64,000 nt of DNA from Sympetrum striolatum (GCA_947579665.1 CANPUZ010000058.1:62001-126000), one strand, 5' to 3'; positions 34,876 to 48,105 are shown, counted from the stretch's first letter. Translations and numbers: made by a program. Notes: generated from the sequence alone by a model not told the origin.

Positions 34876-35190
34876 ACAGTAGAAGTCCGTTATAACGAGA
34901 GCTGACAAAAATCGGAAAAGTGCTTGTTAAATCCGATTTCTTATTCTAAATGTCCATCCTCTTGAATCCAAGGGCAGCGAATGCACTAGAATGGAACTGT
35001 TAAATCTTATGCAAATGCTTCAGAATGCATAGAAGAGTATGTTCACGTCAAAAATGTTATTTCATTGACTCATAAACCGTAACCATAGTGCGTCCTCTGA
35101 CATAAAATATGGGTCATTATTGCTCAATAATCGTCGAAAGTAATAATATCCCATTAGATAATAGTATTAGTTAGGATTTGGTGATTTAGC
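34876..35190 (+). mobile_element. Tigger/pogo terminal fragment, second copy
   Basis: It starts CAGTAGAAGTCCGTTATAAC and parallels 6060-6410 throughout, with a deletion after GTGCTTGTTAAAT. It ends near GTTAGGATTTGGTGATTTAG, where the opposite terminus is missing. Confidence 0.7.
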
Positions 35191-35405
35191 TTAATATTTA
35201 TACTTGGCTTTCCAGTAGTATAAGTAGTTACGAGCTCGATTGGCACGAGTTTTTCCCCGGTGCCGGTAATTCTTCAACGCAGCTGGTGAGAGCAGAATTC
35301 CTTCTCCTCTACCCTTATATATCGTCTTCCCCCATCTCTCCTCTTATCTTTCCTGTCTTGTCCTCCTGGCACAAACAGAAACCTCCCCTTCAGTCAAGTA
35401 GTAGC

Positions 35406-35495
35406 CAAAAAATCTGATGTGGCCAGCACATGACTTTCTCCATTTATAAGATGTAAATATTTATCTACGACAGTAATTTCGAACTATATATTCCA
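35406..35495 (-). mobile_element. Family H element, 3'-terminal fragment
   Basis: In reverse orientation this is the last ~90 bp of family H: AAAAATCTGATGTGGCCAGC, then CATGACTTTCTCC and the AGATGTAAATATTTATC block. The flank at the T-run is GGCTACTACTT, different from all other copies, which helps to define the true 3' end. Confidence 0.75.
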
Positions 35496-35559
35496 AAAAG
35501 GAACAAATCCAGCGAAACTTGGTGGAGTTTCATGTTAAATAACGTTAAAAATACAAAAC

Positions 35560-35790
35560 TAGTACAATTCCACAAAATATATATTTCGCACAGTTTACCG
35601 GTTTCGGCACAAAATTAAGAAATTTCGACTCACGGGAGCGCTGAGTGAACGGGTGTTGGGTGGGAACAGGTGGGAAGTTACTAAAGTATTATTTAACAGC
35701 TGCTTTTAATGGGAAAAAAGTGGTTTCGTCGCCAATGTTGTTCTGTGTTAAGAAAAAGATAGTCACCCTCACGACGAAACCACTTTGGTA
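35560..35790. repeat. Unassigned repeat-like block with a 14-bp hairpin
   Basis: The wording TTTACCGGTTTCGGCAC near 35590 resembles the centre of the palindromic insertion at 27044-27225. A hairpin with stem AAGTGGTTTCGTCG and its complement spans about 35718-35788 with a loop of about 42 bases. It may be a decayed piece of the same retroelement class. Confidence 0.3.
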
Positions 35791-35974
35791 ACCGAGTTGG
35801 AAATTGCGAAGAAAAGCTTAATCAGTCAACAATAACATCCCCCCAACACCCCTTTTTGCTCAAGAAGGCCCGTAACATTATGTACTTTGTGGGGATTGGG
35901 GAAATGAGAATCCGTAAGAGTTGAAATAAGTTAGTATTGCCCTGGCGGATTCCACAAGAAACATCAAAAATGGC

Positions 35975-36125
35975 CTAAAATTTACATTACATTTACATTT
36001 AAACCCTGCAATCCGCCAGTGGCGCGTGGCAGGGGGTGTAAGACACCAAAATACCTATCTAATTAAGAGAGCTATTTGCTTCTCTAATACTACGCGGAAA
36101 AAATGACCAAAAGTAGCTTTCTGTC
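35975..36125 (-). pseudogene. LINE 3' end fragment (CR1/Jockey-like)
   Basis: The minus strand reads the last codons ..FFPRSIREANSSLN and a stop, then the 3' UTR with CACCCCCTGCCACGCGCC and a tail of repeated AAATGTA units. The LINE pseudogene at 57285-58010 ends the same way (FFPRSIRESKRLGK, then CACCCCCTGCCACACGCC), so both belong to one family. Confidence 0.65.
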
Positions 36126-37560
36126 CTGGCAAAATTCAACCAAAAAACTCAAAAAGACGTCATTTTCGGAAGGTCATATCTCGGAAACCATAGCTTCTAG
36201 GAATGATTTTTCAACATATATATATGCCGCAGTACTTCTTCTTCAATGTGTAGTAGGAATCAACTCTTAATCTTAAGTGGTATCTGAGATATTAAATTTC
36301 TCCCAAACGACGTTCATCGAGAATTTTACCAATTTTAACACTGGATGTGGCTTTTCCTTTATTCTTTATGTGAATGTAGAATTTCAGGACTAACTTGTGT
36401 ACAATTTTGGAGGAAGGCTTATAGGCATCATTGTTTTTCATCATTGTTGGTATGTGACTCCGGTGGAAAAATGCCTGCAAATATTACACCCTCTGCAGCG
36501 ATGTATTGGTTGGTAAATACGTAAAATCGATGAAAAGTCCTTAAAACGTATGATTTTAGCAAAACTACGAATAAGATTAATTTGAAATAGCCTCCGTTGA
36601 TGCATTACGTGCTGTATTAGTGTCAGGTGATGGCGCGCGCGTCGACTGCCTACATGTAGTGAGCTGTCGGCACCGCAGAGATGGCAGGACAAGCGCCCTC
36701 TGTTAACACGTAAGTTTGGACGTAAGGTGCTGCACCACACGACACATTTCAAAACTACTGGCGTGTCTGCGGTGCACGCCGCCGAGCGACTGGGCAACAT
36801 TCCATGGCGACCAATGGCGGAGAGGCATTGTTATCACTTTAATCACTTGTTGATGATGGCGGGTTACCATGGAGTTTTCAAAAGGCACATCAGGATGGAC
36901 TACGGACTTGTATGCGTATGCGCCACGTGTTTCTGTAACATTGGATACCTCGTATTAACTAACGAACTCTAATTTACGTTTGAGGAAACAATGCTAGGTT
37001 GTGTCAGGACTCAACAATCGCCTTGGTGATGATATATTTCTTCTGGGAAAAGGGTTGTTTGTAAAACATTTTCATGATTGCTGACCAGACGGGTTATAGA
37101 TTTCTATGTTAACGGGAAATGCTTCGTTGGAATACAGGATGTTTGTATGTTGCAAATGTATGTTTGATTTATTTTCGACCTTCTGAATGTCAAACAATGG
37201 AGAAGGTCTATCCCATTGTTACCTATTACTGCAACTACACACATTCTTGTTTCTGTACCCATTATTGTAACTCTATTGCCGTAGAGAATAGGTCGACAAT
37301 TGTGTTGTCATGGCAACGAGATAGGTTTCCCTTTAAATTTGATTTCCCTATTTGAAATACCGATTTTTTGTCGTATTTTTTTAAAAGAATTACGATGTGT
37401 GCGTATATTTACTTGCCCATGGGTAATGCAACCGTATGCATACGTGAAATACCGTTCATACGTGGGATGTGAATAGTAATAATAAGAGGTCTTTATTTGG
37501 GCGAGATCTTCTTGTGATCAGCCTGCGTGGGGGGGATTTGATATCACTCTTTGATTAGGT
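36126..37560. other. No supported gene
   Basis: The frames at 36292-36972 on both strands are shadows of each other and show no domain. GC is higher at 36620-36900 than around it. No matching repeat elsewhere in the window was found. Confidence 0.3.
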
Positions 37561-38027
37561 GGAACGTATAAAAATACGAAACGTAATAACTTGAGAGTTA
37601 GTTAAGATATTTATTGGCGGTTTGCTTCTAGAAGTAACTCAAAATGCGTTTTTAAACACACCACGATGTGTGCACCATTAGAAAGACGTCTTAAATCTGT
37701 ATTCAACTTATCTCCGAGTGTTTTGCAGGCGTGACATTTGCAATAACTAATAGAAATTCGATGGCGCAGTTCTGGTGGATCACCAACTGGTGTCTGGTGC
37801 ACTTGGTTCTCGATAAACACCCACGGAAAAGTCATGTCTGGGTTCCTAATCGATGGACTGCCCCAATCAAGCGATCTAAGAACTCATAGAAATCCCATAC
37901 AATTAATTATGGTGCACCATCATCAAGCGAACACAGGAACTAACATTCTGAGTTACATTTAGAAGCAAACCGCTTATTAATATCTCAATTACTTCTCGAG
38001 TTATTGCATTTTGTATTAATATACCTT
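37561..38027. mobile_element. Inverted-repeat MITE-like element
   Basis: The arms at about 37573-37644 and 37950-38027 are inverted copies: GGCGGTTTGCTTCTAGAAG on the left against its diverged complement with AGAAGCAAACCGC on the right. They extend outward through GTAATAACTTGAGAG and its partner. A third arm copy (TTTTGAGTTATTTTCAGAAG) lies at 38357-38376. The interior is non-coding. No target duplication was recognised. Confidence 0.6.
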
Positions 38028-39024
38028 TTTAACCCAGGTACCCTGTATAAGACAATTTCCTGCTCTTCATAAATACAATCATATTTTTAAAAAATATTTC
38101 GAACTAAATTAAGAACCCGCTTAATTTATGATTACGCCACTTGCTTCGTGATTGGTTCGCTAATTAGAGATTCGCTTAGAATTATTTTCGTATCACGTTC
38201 TTCGATTGTTGGGAATTCTGTTTCCATAGTAACCCATAGTACTGTTGTTTCATTGTTGTACCATTGTTGCTGCATTGTTATCATCTAATAGTGTAAAAAA
38301 CACGAAAATAAAGCCCATTTCAACTTATTATGCGTTCAATCAAACGCAGGAAATAACATTTTGAGTTATTTTCAGAAGCAAACCGACCCGTGGTCTCGAA
38401 CCCAGTTCCTTAAGATGCGAATACGTTCATCTAACCCTCTTTCTGCTGATATAAATTTGATAAAGTCGACGCCGCTGACCTTTATTATTTTTTTTCTTTG
38501 GCGAATATTAATTATTAGGAAATTTCATTACATCTGTTTTTTTTCCCCATTTTCTTTCTCACTTTAGTAAATGTTATATATTTCTATTGTAATTAGTGCT
38601 GTTTTAATTTACTGTAAATTTATTGATTTATGTGTATGCTGTATGTGATTTTATTATTGTCTATACTTCATTGTTATTTTTTACTGCGTTTTCTGGGGTT
38701 TTTTTCACCCCCTTCTTTTGTGGGTGTTTTCCCGCGACGTGGGTTTTTCTTTGGCAAACTTCAGTTGCAAAGATTTTCCCCACACTCTCTGTCTCTTTGT
38801 TTTAATTTAATTTATAATTGTTTATAACTAAATAAATACGAACTAGTTGAGATAAAACCAACTTAATCCAAAGTTCCATATCATTCCGGGAATTTCCTAA
38901 AATAAGAGTCCATCATTTTAAAACGCACTGAGGAATGTAAATTGCGCTCTGGAATCGAACCTAGGATCTTCAGGTGAATGGTTAACTGCGTATATGAAAT
39001 GCATCTAAGATATCACATCTATTA
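38028..39024. other. No supported gene
   Basis: AT-rich, with pyrimidine-rich runs at 38480-38780. The short frames there encode only hydrophobic low-complexity peptides without domains. Confidence 0.35.
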
Positions 39025-40640
39025 TATATAGATGCTTCTCCGGATTCAATCATGTATAGATATATAGGATACAAATTCACAGGCCAATCCACAAGAGTCA
39101 TTGAGTTGAAATTTTTACGACGTATTGGCCATAATGTGTAACCGCCATAAAAATTGCAATTTTGAACCTCAGTGTCATGGGTTCGATTCCAGAGGGCCCC
39201 AAAGTCCCGATTTTTTCCATTTAAATGCATTGCTTTGATTTTCGGGAATTTTTAAAAAATACTTTCCAAATAGGTAAGGAATCAAAACTCAGGGAGCCTA
39301 TATATATATGATCATGATGTATCGAAAACATTAATGACTTTCACGGAAAATATCCTGGGTTCGATGCTAGGACGATGCAAAAATCTGCCCTTTAAAATAC
39401 ATGGGAGTAGTTTTTCATTAATTTTTTATGCACTTATCTAAATGATAGGAAGTTCTTGCTTATATGGAAGATGTATATAAAGACTCGGTTTAAGAAAAAA
39501 AATACATAAGACAATGCTGTTCCTGGGTTTGATGCCAGAGCACATTAATATTTCTCACATAAGGAATATATGTGAAAAGTAGGACGTCGTTTGAGGCAGT
39601 TGCAGCCAATATTTCTGCTTGAATTTTCACACTTAGTTAGGGATAGTGCCCTTCTGTTGTGCTGCATAGTAAGTATGACCAGGAAGACCCTGGTTCGATG
39701 CCGGACGAATAAATTGCAGCGAATTTTAAGAATATTTTCAGTCCATTTTTTTACTTTTGAGGACCTTCTCGATATGACGTTGACTAGAAATTAGTGTTAT
39801 CAATATGCTTGCAGTATGCAAGCTACATTTTACTCGTATATATAGATAGAGAGGATACTAATTCACAGGCTAAACCATAAGCGTCATTGACTTGAAATTT
39901 TTACGACATATTGGCCATAGAGTGTAACCGCCATAAAAATTGCGATTTTGAACCTCAGTGTCATGGGTTCGATTCCTGAGGGCCCCAAAGTCCCGATTTT
40001 TCCCCTTTAAATGCATTGCTTTGATTTTCGAGATTTTTTAAAAAATACTTCTCGGATAGGTAGAGAATCAAAACTCAAGGAGCCTATATATATGGTCATG
40101 ATCTATTGAAAACATAAATGACTTTCACTGAAGATATCCTGGGTTCGATGCTAGGACGATGCAAAGATCTGCCCTTTAAAAAAAATGGGAGTAGTTTTTC
40201 ATTATCTTTTTTCGATGCTTTTATTGAAATAATATGAAGTTCGTGCTTGGCTAGAAGATGTATGGTAAGAATTGGTTTAAGAAAAAAATTTAGATACGAA
40301 TATTTAGATAGATATTCCTGGGTTCGATGCCAGAGCACAATAACTTTTCTCTCATAAGGAATATAAAGGAAAAGCAGGACGTCGTTAGAGGCGGTTCCAA
40401 CCATTATTTCTGCTTGAATTTTTACACATAGCTAGAGATCGTTATTTTCTGTTGTGCTGCATAGTAAGTATCACCAGGAAGACCCTGGTTCGATGCCGGA
40501 CGGAGAAATTGTAGCGAATTTTATGAATATTTTCAATACTTTTTCTACTTTTGAGGACCCTCTCGATATGATGTCGACTTGAAATTAGTGTTATTGATAT
40601 GCTTGCAGTATGCAAGCAACATTTTAGTGGTATATATATA
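39025..40640 (+). repeat. Box-B array elements (family alpha), two head-to-tail copies
   Basis: The first copy starts ATAGATGCTTCTCCGGATTC at 39027, with motifs near 39178, 39357, 39525 and 39689, and ends CTTGCAGTATGCAAGCTAC near 39828. The second (39841-40640) has motifs near 39966, 40140, 40320 and 40487 and the same kind of end. Order and unit wording match 18583-20637, so these are copies of one composite element. Confidence 0.75.
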
Positions 40641-40789
40641 AAGACAAAAGGAAGAAGATTATAAAACATATAGCATTCCTCTGCTGTACCTTATGTTAAC
40701 AATCAATTAGTTATACATTTTAACTCGTTTATTATTTACTATTTTACTCGTATTCTAAGTTTCTATCGAGAAGTGATTTGGAAAATTCT

Positions 40790-41110
40790 TTGCAATTTCC
40801 GCACTGCATTTCAAATGAGAAGATTTTGCTCCAACCGGGAGTCGAACTGACGGACATTTGGTGACATTCTTACGCTTATGAACACAGAAGAAGGCATAGG
40901 ACGATCGCCATTTTGAATCCTCTATCCTTCCCGGAAGTTCCTTAAAAATATTCTCAAAAGATTGGGCAATGTTACCGTATGGAAAAACTCGAGACTTTGG
41001 GGCCTTCTGGAATCGAACCCATGACACTTGGGTTCAAAATCGCTTTCTTTCTGGAGGTCGCACGTTATGGGTGGTACGTCGTGAAAATTTCATGTCAGTG
41101 GCACTTGGGG
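40790..41110 (-). repeat. Box-B array fragment (family alpha), minus strand
   Basis: Complement motifs AGTCGAACTGACGG near 40850 and GGAATCGAACCCATGAC near 41010 sit in the same unit wording as other alpha copies (GGGGCCTTCTGG, CACTTGGGTTCAAA). It is partial and diverged. Confidence 0.55.
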
Positions 41111-42717
41111 AACGTGGTTAGGGTTGGTATATCCTTTGAATATTCGTCATACCTGTTTCAAAAACTAATTACTCTTACGAATGCTTTATATATATATATA
41201 CTCTATATACTTATGCTCAGTAGGCCACATGGATTAGCAAATACCTTAAAAATATAGACATATTCCACGCTAGTTTACATACAATTAAAGATCTAAGCCC
41301 CATTGAATACTAAACATAATTTAATAAAAGAATTATAAATAACTCACTGTAAATAATGCATAAAATATGTTATTGTATCATTCATATGTATTTTTTTATA
41401 ATTTATATCATTAATATGTTAAAATTTATTTGGCATTCTGTTTCTAATACGTTTCGTAATGGCTTTTAACAATTATTCTCTTCGCAAATGCTGTTCATGT
41501 TCATTACTTGTAACATCCCATACGTAAATTTTATTATTTATAACGATTTTAGGGGTATTTATGCTTAAAGTCGAATAATTTGTGATATTAATTATATATT
41601 TGTGATATTTTATACTTATAAAATCCTATTGTTTATTGTATTTTATACTTTTAAATTCTGCTGTGTGATATTGGTGTTGTGACATTGTTTATAACAAAAG
41701 GGTACGTCCCGTTGAATAAATAAATAAATATGACATCGTGGAGAGAAATGTATACACCATAAACTTTAAAATGTAAACAAAGGGAGAATTGAGTACATTT
41801 TTGAGGTGGAATTAAAAGTTATTCTTCTAAAATGACCGCGTAATAATTGAAACGAACGCGGGATGCATTGTTGGGGAAAGGTTAGTTACGCCGCGGCTCC
41901 CAACAATGGTTCATACATTGTAATACTCGCGAGGGATATTGTTGACGACTTCGCCTAGTAACGAGGGGGATAAGATAAGAGTGCCTAATTAATGCCATTA
42001 AGAAATACGTTTTCTAATTTGGATAACTGAACACATTAATATATCACCAATTTGAGTTACAATTGAGGTGTTGACTCGTCCGTTAGAGAATCTTGGACTT
42101 ACTCTGTTTTGAATCCAATTTTAAGTACGTTGCCGTGGAGATAGCACAATGAAATTTTCGCGGTAAACAGCTAATAAATTGGGCAAGTTTTTAAAGTAGT
42201 CGCTAAAAATGTTTGTCGGTAACTTTTTTTTTAAATTGGCCTCGAAGATTTTGATCAAATTCGCGACGTCACGCTTTTCGAAATTTGTAGTTTTTATTCT
42301 GACTGAAAGGAAGCAGATTTGACAACAAATATTTTTGCCTCAGTTAGAGCAACTATTCGGTTATTCTGAAGAAAAAAATCAAATCTGTATCTTAATTATT
42401 CACGTTGCCATGGGGAAAAGTGTCTTGAAAGTCACGTTTTTTTCCGAAAAATACTAAAAAATTTCGTGACTGTAAAGCGAATAAAAAGCGGACACTCTAC
42501 TAAGTGGCAGTAGACTAGTAGATCCCTTCCGATTATCACTACTTCCTGGTACACCCTGAATATAGATAAATATAATAGTTAAGATTGCATTGATATATTA
42601 TGTAAGCAGGTAAGTCTTTCCGGAATTTTTCTTTGCTAACCGAATTATTATTTATAATATTAAGGAATGAAATAGCAATTGACAAAATAGATACGTTTAA
42701 GGTCCAATAGAGTGTTA
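41111..42717. other. No supported gene
   Basis: AT-rich, then gradually richer in CpG from about 41820. No open frame with a domain. Some wording such as GGTTAGTTACGCCGCGGCTCC at 41880 suggests unidentified repeats. Confidence 0.3.
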
Positions 42718-43041
42718 CGTATCGATATTCGTGTCCAAAGTATCCTTGGTTCGACTCCGGACGACTCGAATCGTCTCTCGCATAAGAAATGCACGTAAAG
42801 TTCGTTTTGATCGATTGCAGACATTTTTTCTTTCGCGGAATTAAATCAGAAATAATGGTCGTACGAAATCGAGATTAGCACCAAAAGAAAGAAAATTGAA
42901 CGAAGATTCTTATTTCGGTCGTGGAATATCGTATTCGAGTCGAAATTGAGAGAACTAGGGCAAAAAAGACGACAAATTCGTGTGATTTAGTGGGCGTAAA
43001 CAATTCCCTAACGACGAAGGTGATTGTTGGACTCAGCTCTC
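42718..43041 (+). repeat. Family beta repeat, copy 1
   Basis: A unit of about 310 bp with one box-B-like start (CCTTGGTTCGACTCCGGACG). Fixed blocks follow: GCATAAGAAATGCACG, TCGATTGCAGACATTTTTTC, AATAATGGTCGTACGAAATC, GAAGATTCTTATTTCGGTCG, CAATTCCCTAACGACGAAGG and TGATTGTTGGACTC. Related copies are at 44218, 45473(-), 50936, 52355(-), 54838, 55110, 59880 and 60430. Confidence 0.8.
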
Positions 43042-43239
43042 AGTCATTCATCGTCAGAGTTTAAATGCATCAAAATTAACGTTTCTGATGGAAAATTCAA
43101 TAACGTATCGTGATTTTTTATATCTTTGGTGAATAATTTTAATTTTGATTCCGTCATTTTTGATGGGGGAATTCAATAGTCGTCAATAATCACAATATAT
43201 TATCTGGTTTCATTTTTATGGGAATAAATTTAAGAGGGA

Positions 43240-43960
43240 AAAAGATTTTCTCTTGTCGAGCGACATCAGTTCCCGATTCCTCCGCCCGAGGGCGCCTGCG
43301 TTACATTTCCGGGCTTCGCAGCCGAGTCTCCATCCTTCAGCCCCCCACCACCACCTGTTAAGCGGACGAAAACGGCTTCGAGCACGTCGCGAAAGGCTTC
43401 GTCGTCGGAGTAGCCGGGTTCGATCGGAAAAGACGGCAGTAGTGCACTCGGCAGCGGTCAGCAAACACCGCGCAACCGCTCGCGATCTTCAAATCGAGTT
43501 TCGAACCGTCGTTCGTCGCGCGGGACCTCGTTACAACAGTTCAACCAGTTCTGTGTTGCGTTGCTACGGTGATCGGATTGTCGCCTCGCCTTGGATTGCG
43601 TGTGAAAGTGCTCTTTTTAAAGGTTACCGCGAGTGAGTGCTCTAACGGTTCGCAGTGAATGTGTGACGGATTCGGCGGTGGTGCGTTGCCGTTAGCAACG
43701 TCGGGTTGTCGTAGGTATGTCGTTAACATTGTTGTGGTTGTCGAGGATTGAGTTTTCGAATGGTTAATCGTCAACCCGCGAACGGTGACGAATCTGAGGT
43801 TGTAGTCGCGGTTTCCGGAGTTCAGAAGTTGTTTATGTAACCTAGATGTGTTGCCAAAGGCCATGGGATGCTAAGTTTTATCTCCGGGGCGGTTTTACCT
43901 AGCAACCAAGTCCCTGTTAGCGATATTGTGTTCGGTTAGTTCAGTCGCCAGCGCAAGCGA
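43240..43960 (+). promoter_or_regulatory. CpG-rich block, possible promoter/5' exon
   Basis: Base composition changes sharply here: GC- and CpG-rich from about 43255 to 43700, inside an AT-rich region, and outside the beta repeats that flank it. It has an open frame of 127 codons, low in complexity (Ser/Arg-rich), more like 5' UTR than protein. Candidate donors (GTGAGT near 43633 and GTATGT near 43713) and an X-box-like dyad (43685-43699) follow. No downstream coding exon could be linked. Confidence 0.3.
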
Positions 43961-44217
43961 AAGCATAAGTTCGTAGTGCACATATATATTTATGTATACG
44001 TTACGTAAAGATGGTTGTCGCAATATATAAATACTGGTCTATCTATTCATATACGTGAGGATTTAATTGGAGGAAGGAGGTCAGGTTCTTCCTTTAATCC
44101 CGTAAGAAATACGTGAGAGAAATTTTCAAACGTTAATTTCATGCACTTTCCGACATAGGATATGATTATAAATTATTGGGAGTCTTGTAAAAGTTCAAAT
44201 GAGTATTAAATATCGAT

Positions 44218-44528
44218 GTTTGTCTGTCCAGAGTATCCTTGGTTCGACTCTGGACGACTCGAATCGTTCCTCGCATAAGAAATGCACGCAAAGTTCGTTT
44301 TGATCGATTGCAGACATTTTTTCTTTCGCGGAATTAAATCAGAAATAATGGTCGTACGAAATCGAGATTAGTAGCAAAAGAAAGGAAATTGAATGAAGAT
44401 TCTTATTTCGGTCGTGGAATATCGTAATCGAGTAGAAATTGAGAGAATTCAGACAAATATGACGAAGAAATTCGTGTGATTTTGTGGGCATAAACAATTC
44501 CCTAACGACGAAGGTGATTGTTGAACTT
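44218..44528 (+). repeat. Family beta repeat, copy 2
   Basis: Very close to copy 1, including CCTTGGTTCGACTCTGGACG and the CATAAGAAATGCACGCAAAG block. It ends CGACGAAGGTGATTGTTGAA. Confidence 0.8.
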
Positions 44529-45472
44529 TAATATGAATACAAGGGAAAGATAGGCTCGTAAGAAATGCATTGCGAAGAAGAGACGACATTTTATGGAAAT
44601 AATTCCATTCGTAAGCTTTGGGAAATAGAAATAAAACTATATATTTATTTAAAATTTGGCATCGTCAAGAAAACGTCGAATGATTAATGAAAAAGTTTGC
44701 GATATTATTCTTGCGATATAATGCTCAAATCATTATGAAATTTTGCATTATTTGTGTCAATGGAAAATACGTGTTTACGTATTTATTTATATATTTTTAT
44801 ATTTAAATTTGATCTGCATTCCATTAATAATCACCGATGCGTACATATTTATTAGAATTATTATATTTTATTCGCAGAATTCGAAATTTTGGCTCTTCCG
44901 CTTGTCTTCGACGGTGTCATTACGTTGCCCCTGGTAACCGAACTGCAGAATTGAAGCAGTTTAAAAATTCACTCGGCAACTATTAGCTTTCCGGCGATTT
45001 CATTCATTTACGACACTCATCGCGAAGCGTTGCCAGGGGCTACCGGTCGAGAATTGCATTGTTGAGCTACTCGCGGATTCACAAGTCAAAATACGTTTAT
45101 TCAAAGACTAGATGACGCTGTGAACTGCGTACCACCTAATTCTATCAAGTGTATCTATTTATTTCTCGTATTTTTGTTATATATATCGAACTTACCTTCA
45201 GAAGTTTACAATATTGAAATCCTCACACTAAGTCCTCGAGTAGAGAGAGAGTAAAACCGTTTTAAAACTAAAAATTCGGTAAACAAATACGTTGCTGTAA
45301 ATAAAACTTGGTCGCTACTGACGCTTAAACAAAATTGTAAAAAAATTAAATGTTCGTACTTTTTTCCGTGCGATTCTTCACAGGTTCAGCAAATGTTAAA
45401 ATCTCATTCAATTTTTTCTTCTTCATAAAGTGTATTATCAGGATTAATTTCAACTCGTATTCTTAATGCATT

Positions 45473-45775
45473 TTGATGTATAAATACACGAACTTGGGGA
45501 ATCAACAATCGCCTTCGTTGTCAAGGGGTTGTTTACAACCTCGAAATTTCGATGAAATATTCACGCATTTCATCAAAATTCTCGAAATTTCGATTCGTAA
45601 GCGATATTTCACGACCAAAATAAGAATCTTTATTCTATTCCCCTTCTTTCGGTGCTTGGTTCGACTTTGTACGACTATTATTTCTAATTTAAATCTTCGA
45701 ATGAAATGAAGCCTGCAGCGAGAAAAATGAACTTTACGCGCATTTCTTATGGAAGTGCTTTTTCGGCTATTCCTT
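45473..45775 (-). repeat. Family beta repeat, diverged minus-strand copy
   Basis: In reverse it shows the same order: TTTCTTATGGAAG (complement of the CATAAGAAATG block), CGTACAAAGTCGAACC in place of the unit core, AAGAATCTTTATTC, and CAACAATCGCCTTCGTTG. More diverged than copies 1 and 2. Confidence 0.6.
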
Positions 45776-46914
45776 TCGGTTTTTTCCTAATTTTCTTTTT
45801 TTACGTAGCGCTATTGTGTAATACTCAGGGTGGGATGGATTGATAGTTCTGGGGTATGAATCACCCCACGTGCTTATCAGGAAGATACCGAGCTATTAAG
45901 GTCTTCTGTGTGTGTTTATATGGTGGATTGATTTTTTAAAGAGTGATAAGTCAGCTTTATAGTGCAAAGTGTGGGGTGTTCTAGACCCCAAGGCCCTGGG
46001 GTGTGGTTCACCCCACGTTTTTTTCGCAGCCTGTGGAGACAGTGTTATTCAGTTCTGTGTTTTTTGTTTAAGGTGTGTGTTAGTGCGATGAGGCTTCTGC
46101 TAATTGGATTCCGCCCCTAACAAGATGAACCTCACCCTGCAGAAGACCAGAGAGAAAGGCATTTGTAAGTATTCTCTGCATTCCTTTCAATTTATCAAAG
46201 AATGTGTTTTTTTTGTCGTCTTGTGTTGATAACCTGAAAGTAAAGTGTGCTTTTATTTTAGGGCGAAAAAGTTGTTTTTTTTATGAAATTCGAAATTCCA
46301 AGACGATGAAAAGTCGTTGCTATGGTTACGTATTTTCCCGAAAAAATTTTAGTCGCACTGAAAAATGTTTATATGTCTCAAAGCAGCGAGCCTCACAAGT
46401 TTGATTTTCTATTCAGAAACGTAGTTTTCAATTTTTTTAAACATTAATTATAAATAAAAAAATACTAAATACGTGATTTTGCTAGAAATTACCCGTTGAC
46501 ATACGGCAACGTTGCCGTTGGGTTGGGTTTTGTATGTATTACTTTTTGCTTTGGATCGTAAATAAAATATATCATTTGGAATTCTTTTTATTTGTGTGTT
46601 TTAATAAATTTCTAATTGACAAAGTAGACTAAGAAGTAAATTAAATGGTCAACAATTAAGACCATAATTTAGCAAAAAAATGATAATTTTACTGATAATC
46701 CTGGAGGCGTAAATGTTACATGTCAGATATATATTTTTTATACTGTTAATTATAACTTTATATTTTTCTTCTTGAAAACAAAACTTTGCCCTGTATTTAT
46801 GTTTTAAAAAATAAATGAAAATCTATGTTTTTGACAAAAAATCAAACTTTAGTCCCGTTGCGAGGGACCTAAACATTCAACAATATGACTAACATATTTA
46901 CTACCATAGAGACT

Positions 46915-46943
46915 GTTACCATAGCAACTGTTACCATAGCAAC
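46915..46943. promoter_or_regulatory. Tandem X-box-like dyads
   Basis: GTTACCATAGCAAC occurs twice with a 15-bp period. It fits the RFX-factor X-box consensus GTNRCC-N(0-3)-RGYAAC. A reverse copy lies at 46316-46329. Binding is not shown by sequence alone, and the site may simply belong to a repeat. Confidence 0.35.
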
Positions 46944-47541
46944 GACTTTTTCTCGACTTGGAATTTCGAATTTCGAAAAAATGTTTTTCCTTATACGACC
47001 TAATACTTAATACTTGAATGTATGCAAAAATGAATGAAGATTATTTGACGTCATTTTTGCATAAATTTAAGCAGGCTTTGCATAGGTTGTCCCAAAATAT
47101 AGGGAGGAAACATTTTTTCGCAAAATCAGATACGCAAACCTTCAATTGTTTTTCTATTTGGCCTCATTAACTTAAGTAATGAAAATAATATTGAATTTAT
47201 TATGCAATAACTATGCAAAGTGTTATTTCTCACAAACAAACTACACTTTTGTATATTTGGCCAACTTTTTCTCATTCCAGCCCACTGCACGAAGTTATAT
47301 ATATATTATAATAAATATAAAATTAAGTTAAAGAATGAAGATATTTAATGCTTAAAAGGTATCAAGATGATATTTTATTGCAAAACGATATCCATTTAAA
47401 GAAAGAGAAGAAAATATTTTCCTATTTAGTCCATATCTACAAAGTAAGCGTAAGATACATAAATTTATGTATCTTACGCTTGTATTTTCTCTTAAACATT
47501 CGAAAATTTCAGGCGAAATAGTTTCGGGATATCTACATAGT

Positions 47542-48105
47542 TAGAGGCGTTTGTTTTTCGCAATAAAATCGACAAATAACGCGAATTTTGGCCGATTTAG
47601 CGAAATAACGCTATTTTTAACAGCTTTAATGAGCAGCTCGGATTTTGTTGATGTTTGCTTCATTTGTAAGAGAGGGAAATGTAATTTTGGTATTATTTAA
47701 ATAAATTTACAATATATAATTGGATTATTTACGTATTTTTGTCATATTTTTGATCACTCGTGACATCTTTGCATGCGCGAATTTGATTTTAGCAATTAAT
47801 TCGCAAAACTTTCTTTCCTTTATCACAAAATCTCGAATTAATTCCACGAAGATATACGTTTTGTTTTTCCCTGACATTTATCGTTATCAATATGTTTTTA
47901 ATGAAAATATAATGTTTCGTTGATCTGCAGCTGTGAAAGCATTTTCCTTGGGTGTAAACAGCACAGTTTTAAATAAATTCAATTTCATATTTTGTATAAT
48001 TTACAGTTAATAACATTTCCAATGCTTTTAATGTTTATGCCAAAGTGTGCCTAATATTATTCCGTTGCTTAAATGAGACTCTGTGAAAATTAGTAACAAT
48101 AAATT
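47542..48105 (+). repeat. 0.57-kb duplicated segment, copy 1
   Basis: Colinear with 53411-53995 at high identity. Both start AGAGGCGTTTGTTTTTCGCA and share ACGCGAATTTTGGCCGAT, TTTACGTATTTTTGTCATAT, AGCACAGTTTTAAATAAATT and the AATGAGACTCTGTGAAAATT block. No coding potential. Confidence 0.85.

Noticed and set aside
43253..43636. 127-codon open frame in the CpG-rich block.
   Set aside because: Low-complexity Arg/Ser peptide, the opposite strand is also open, no domain. Better seen as untranslated or promoter sequence.
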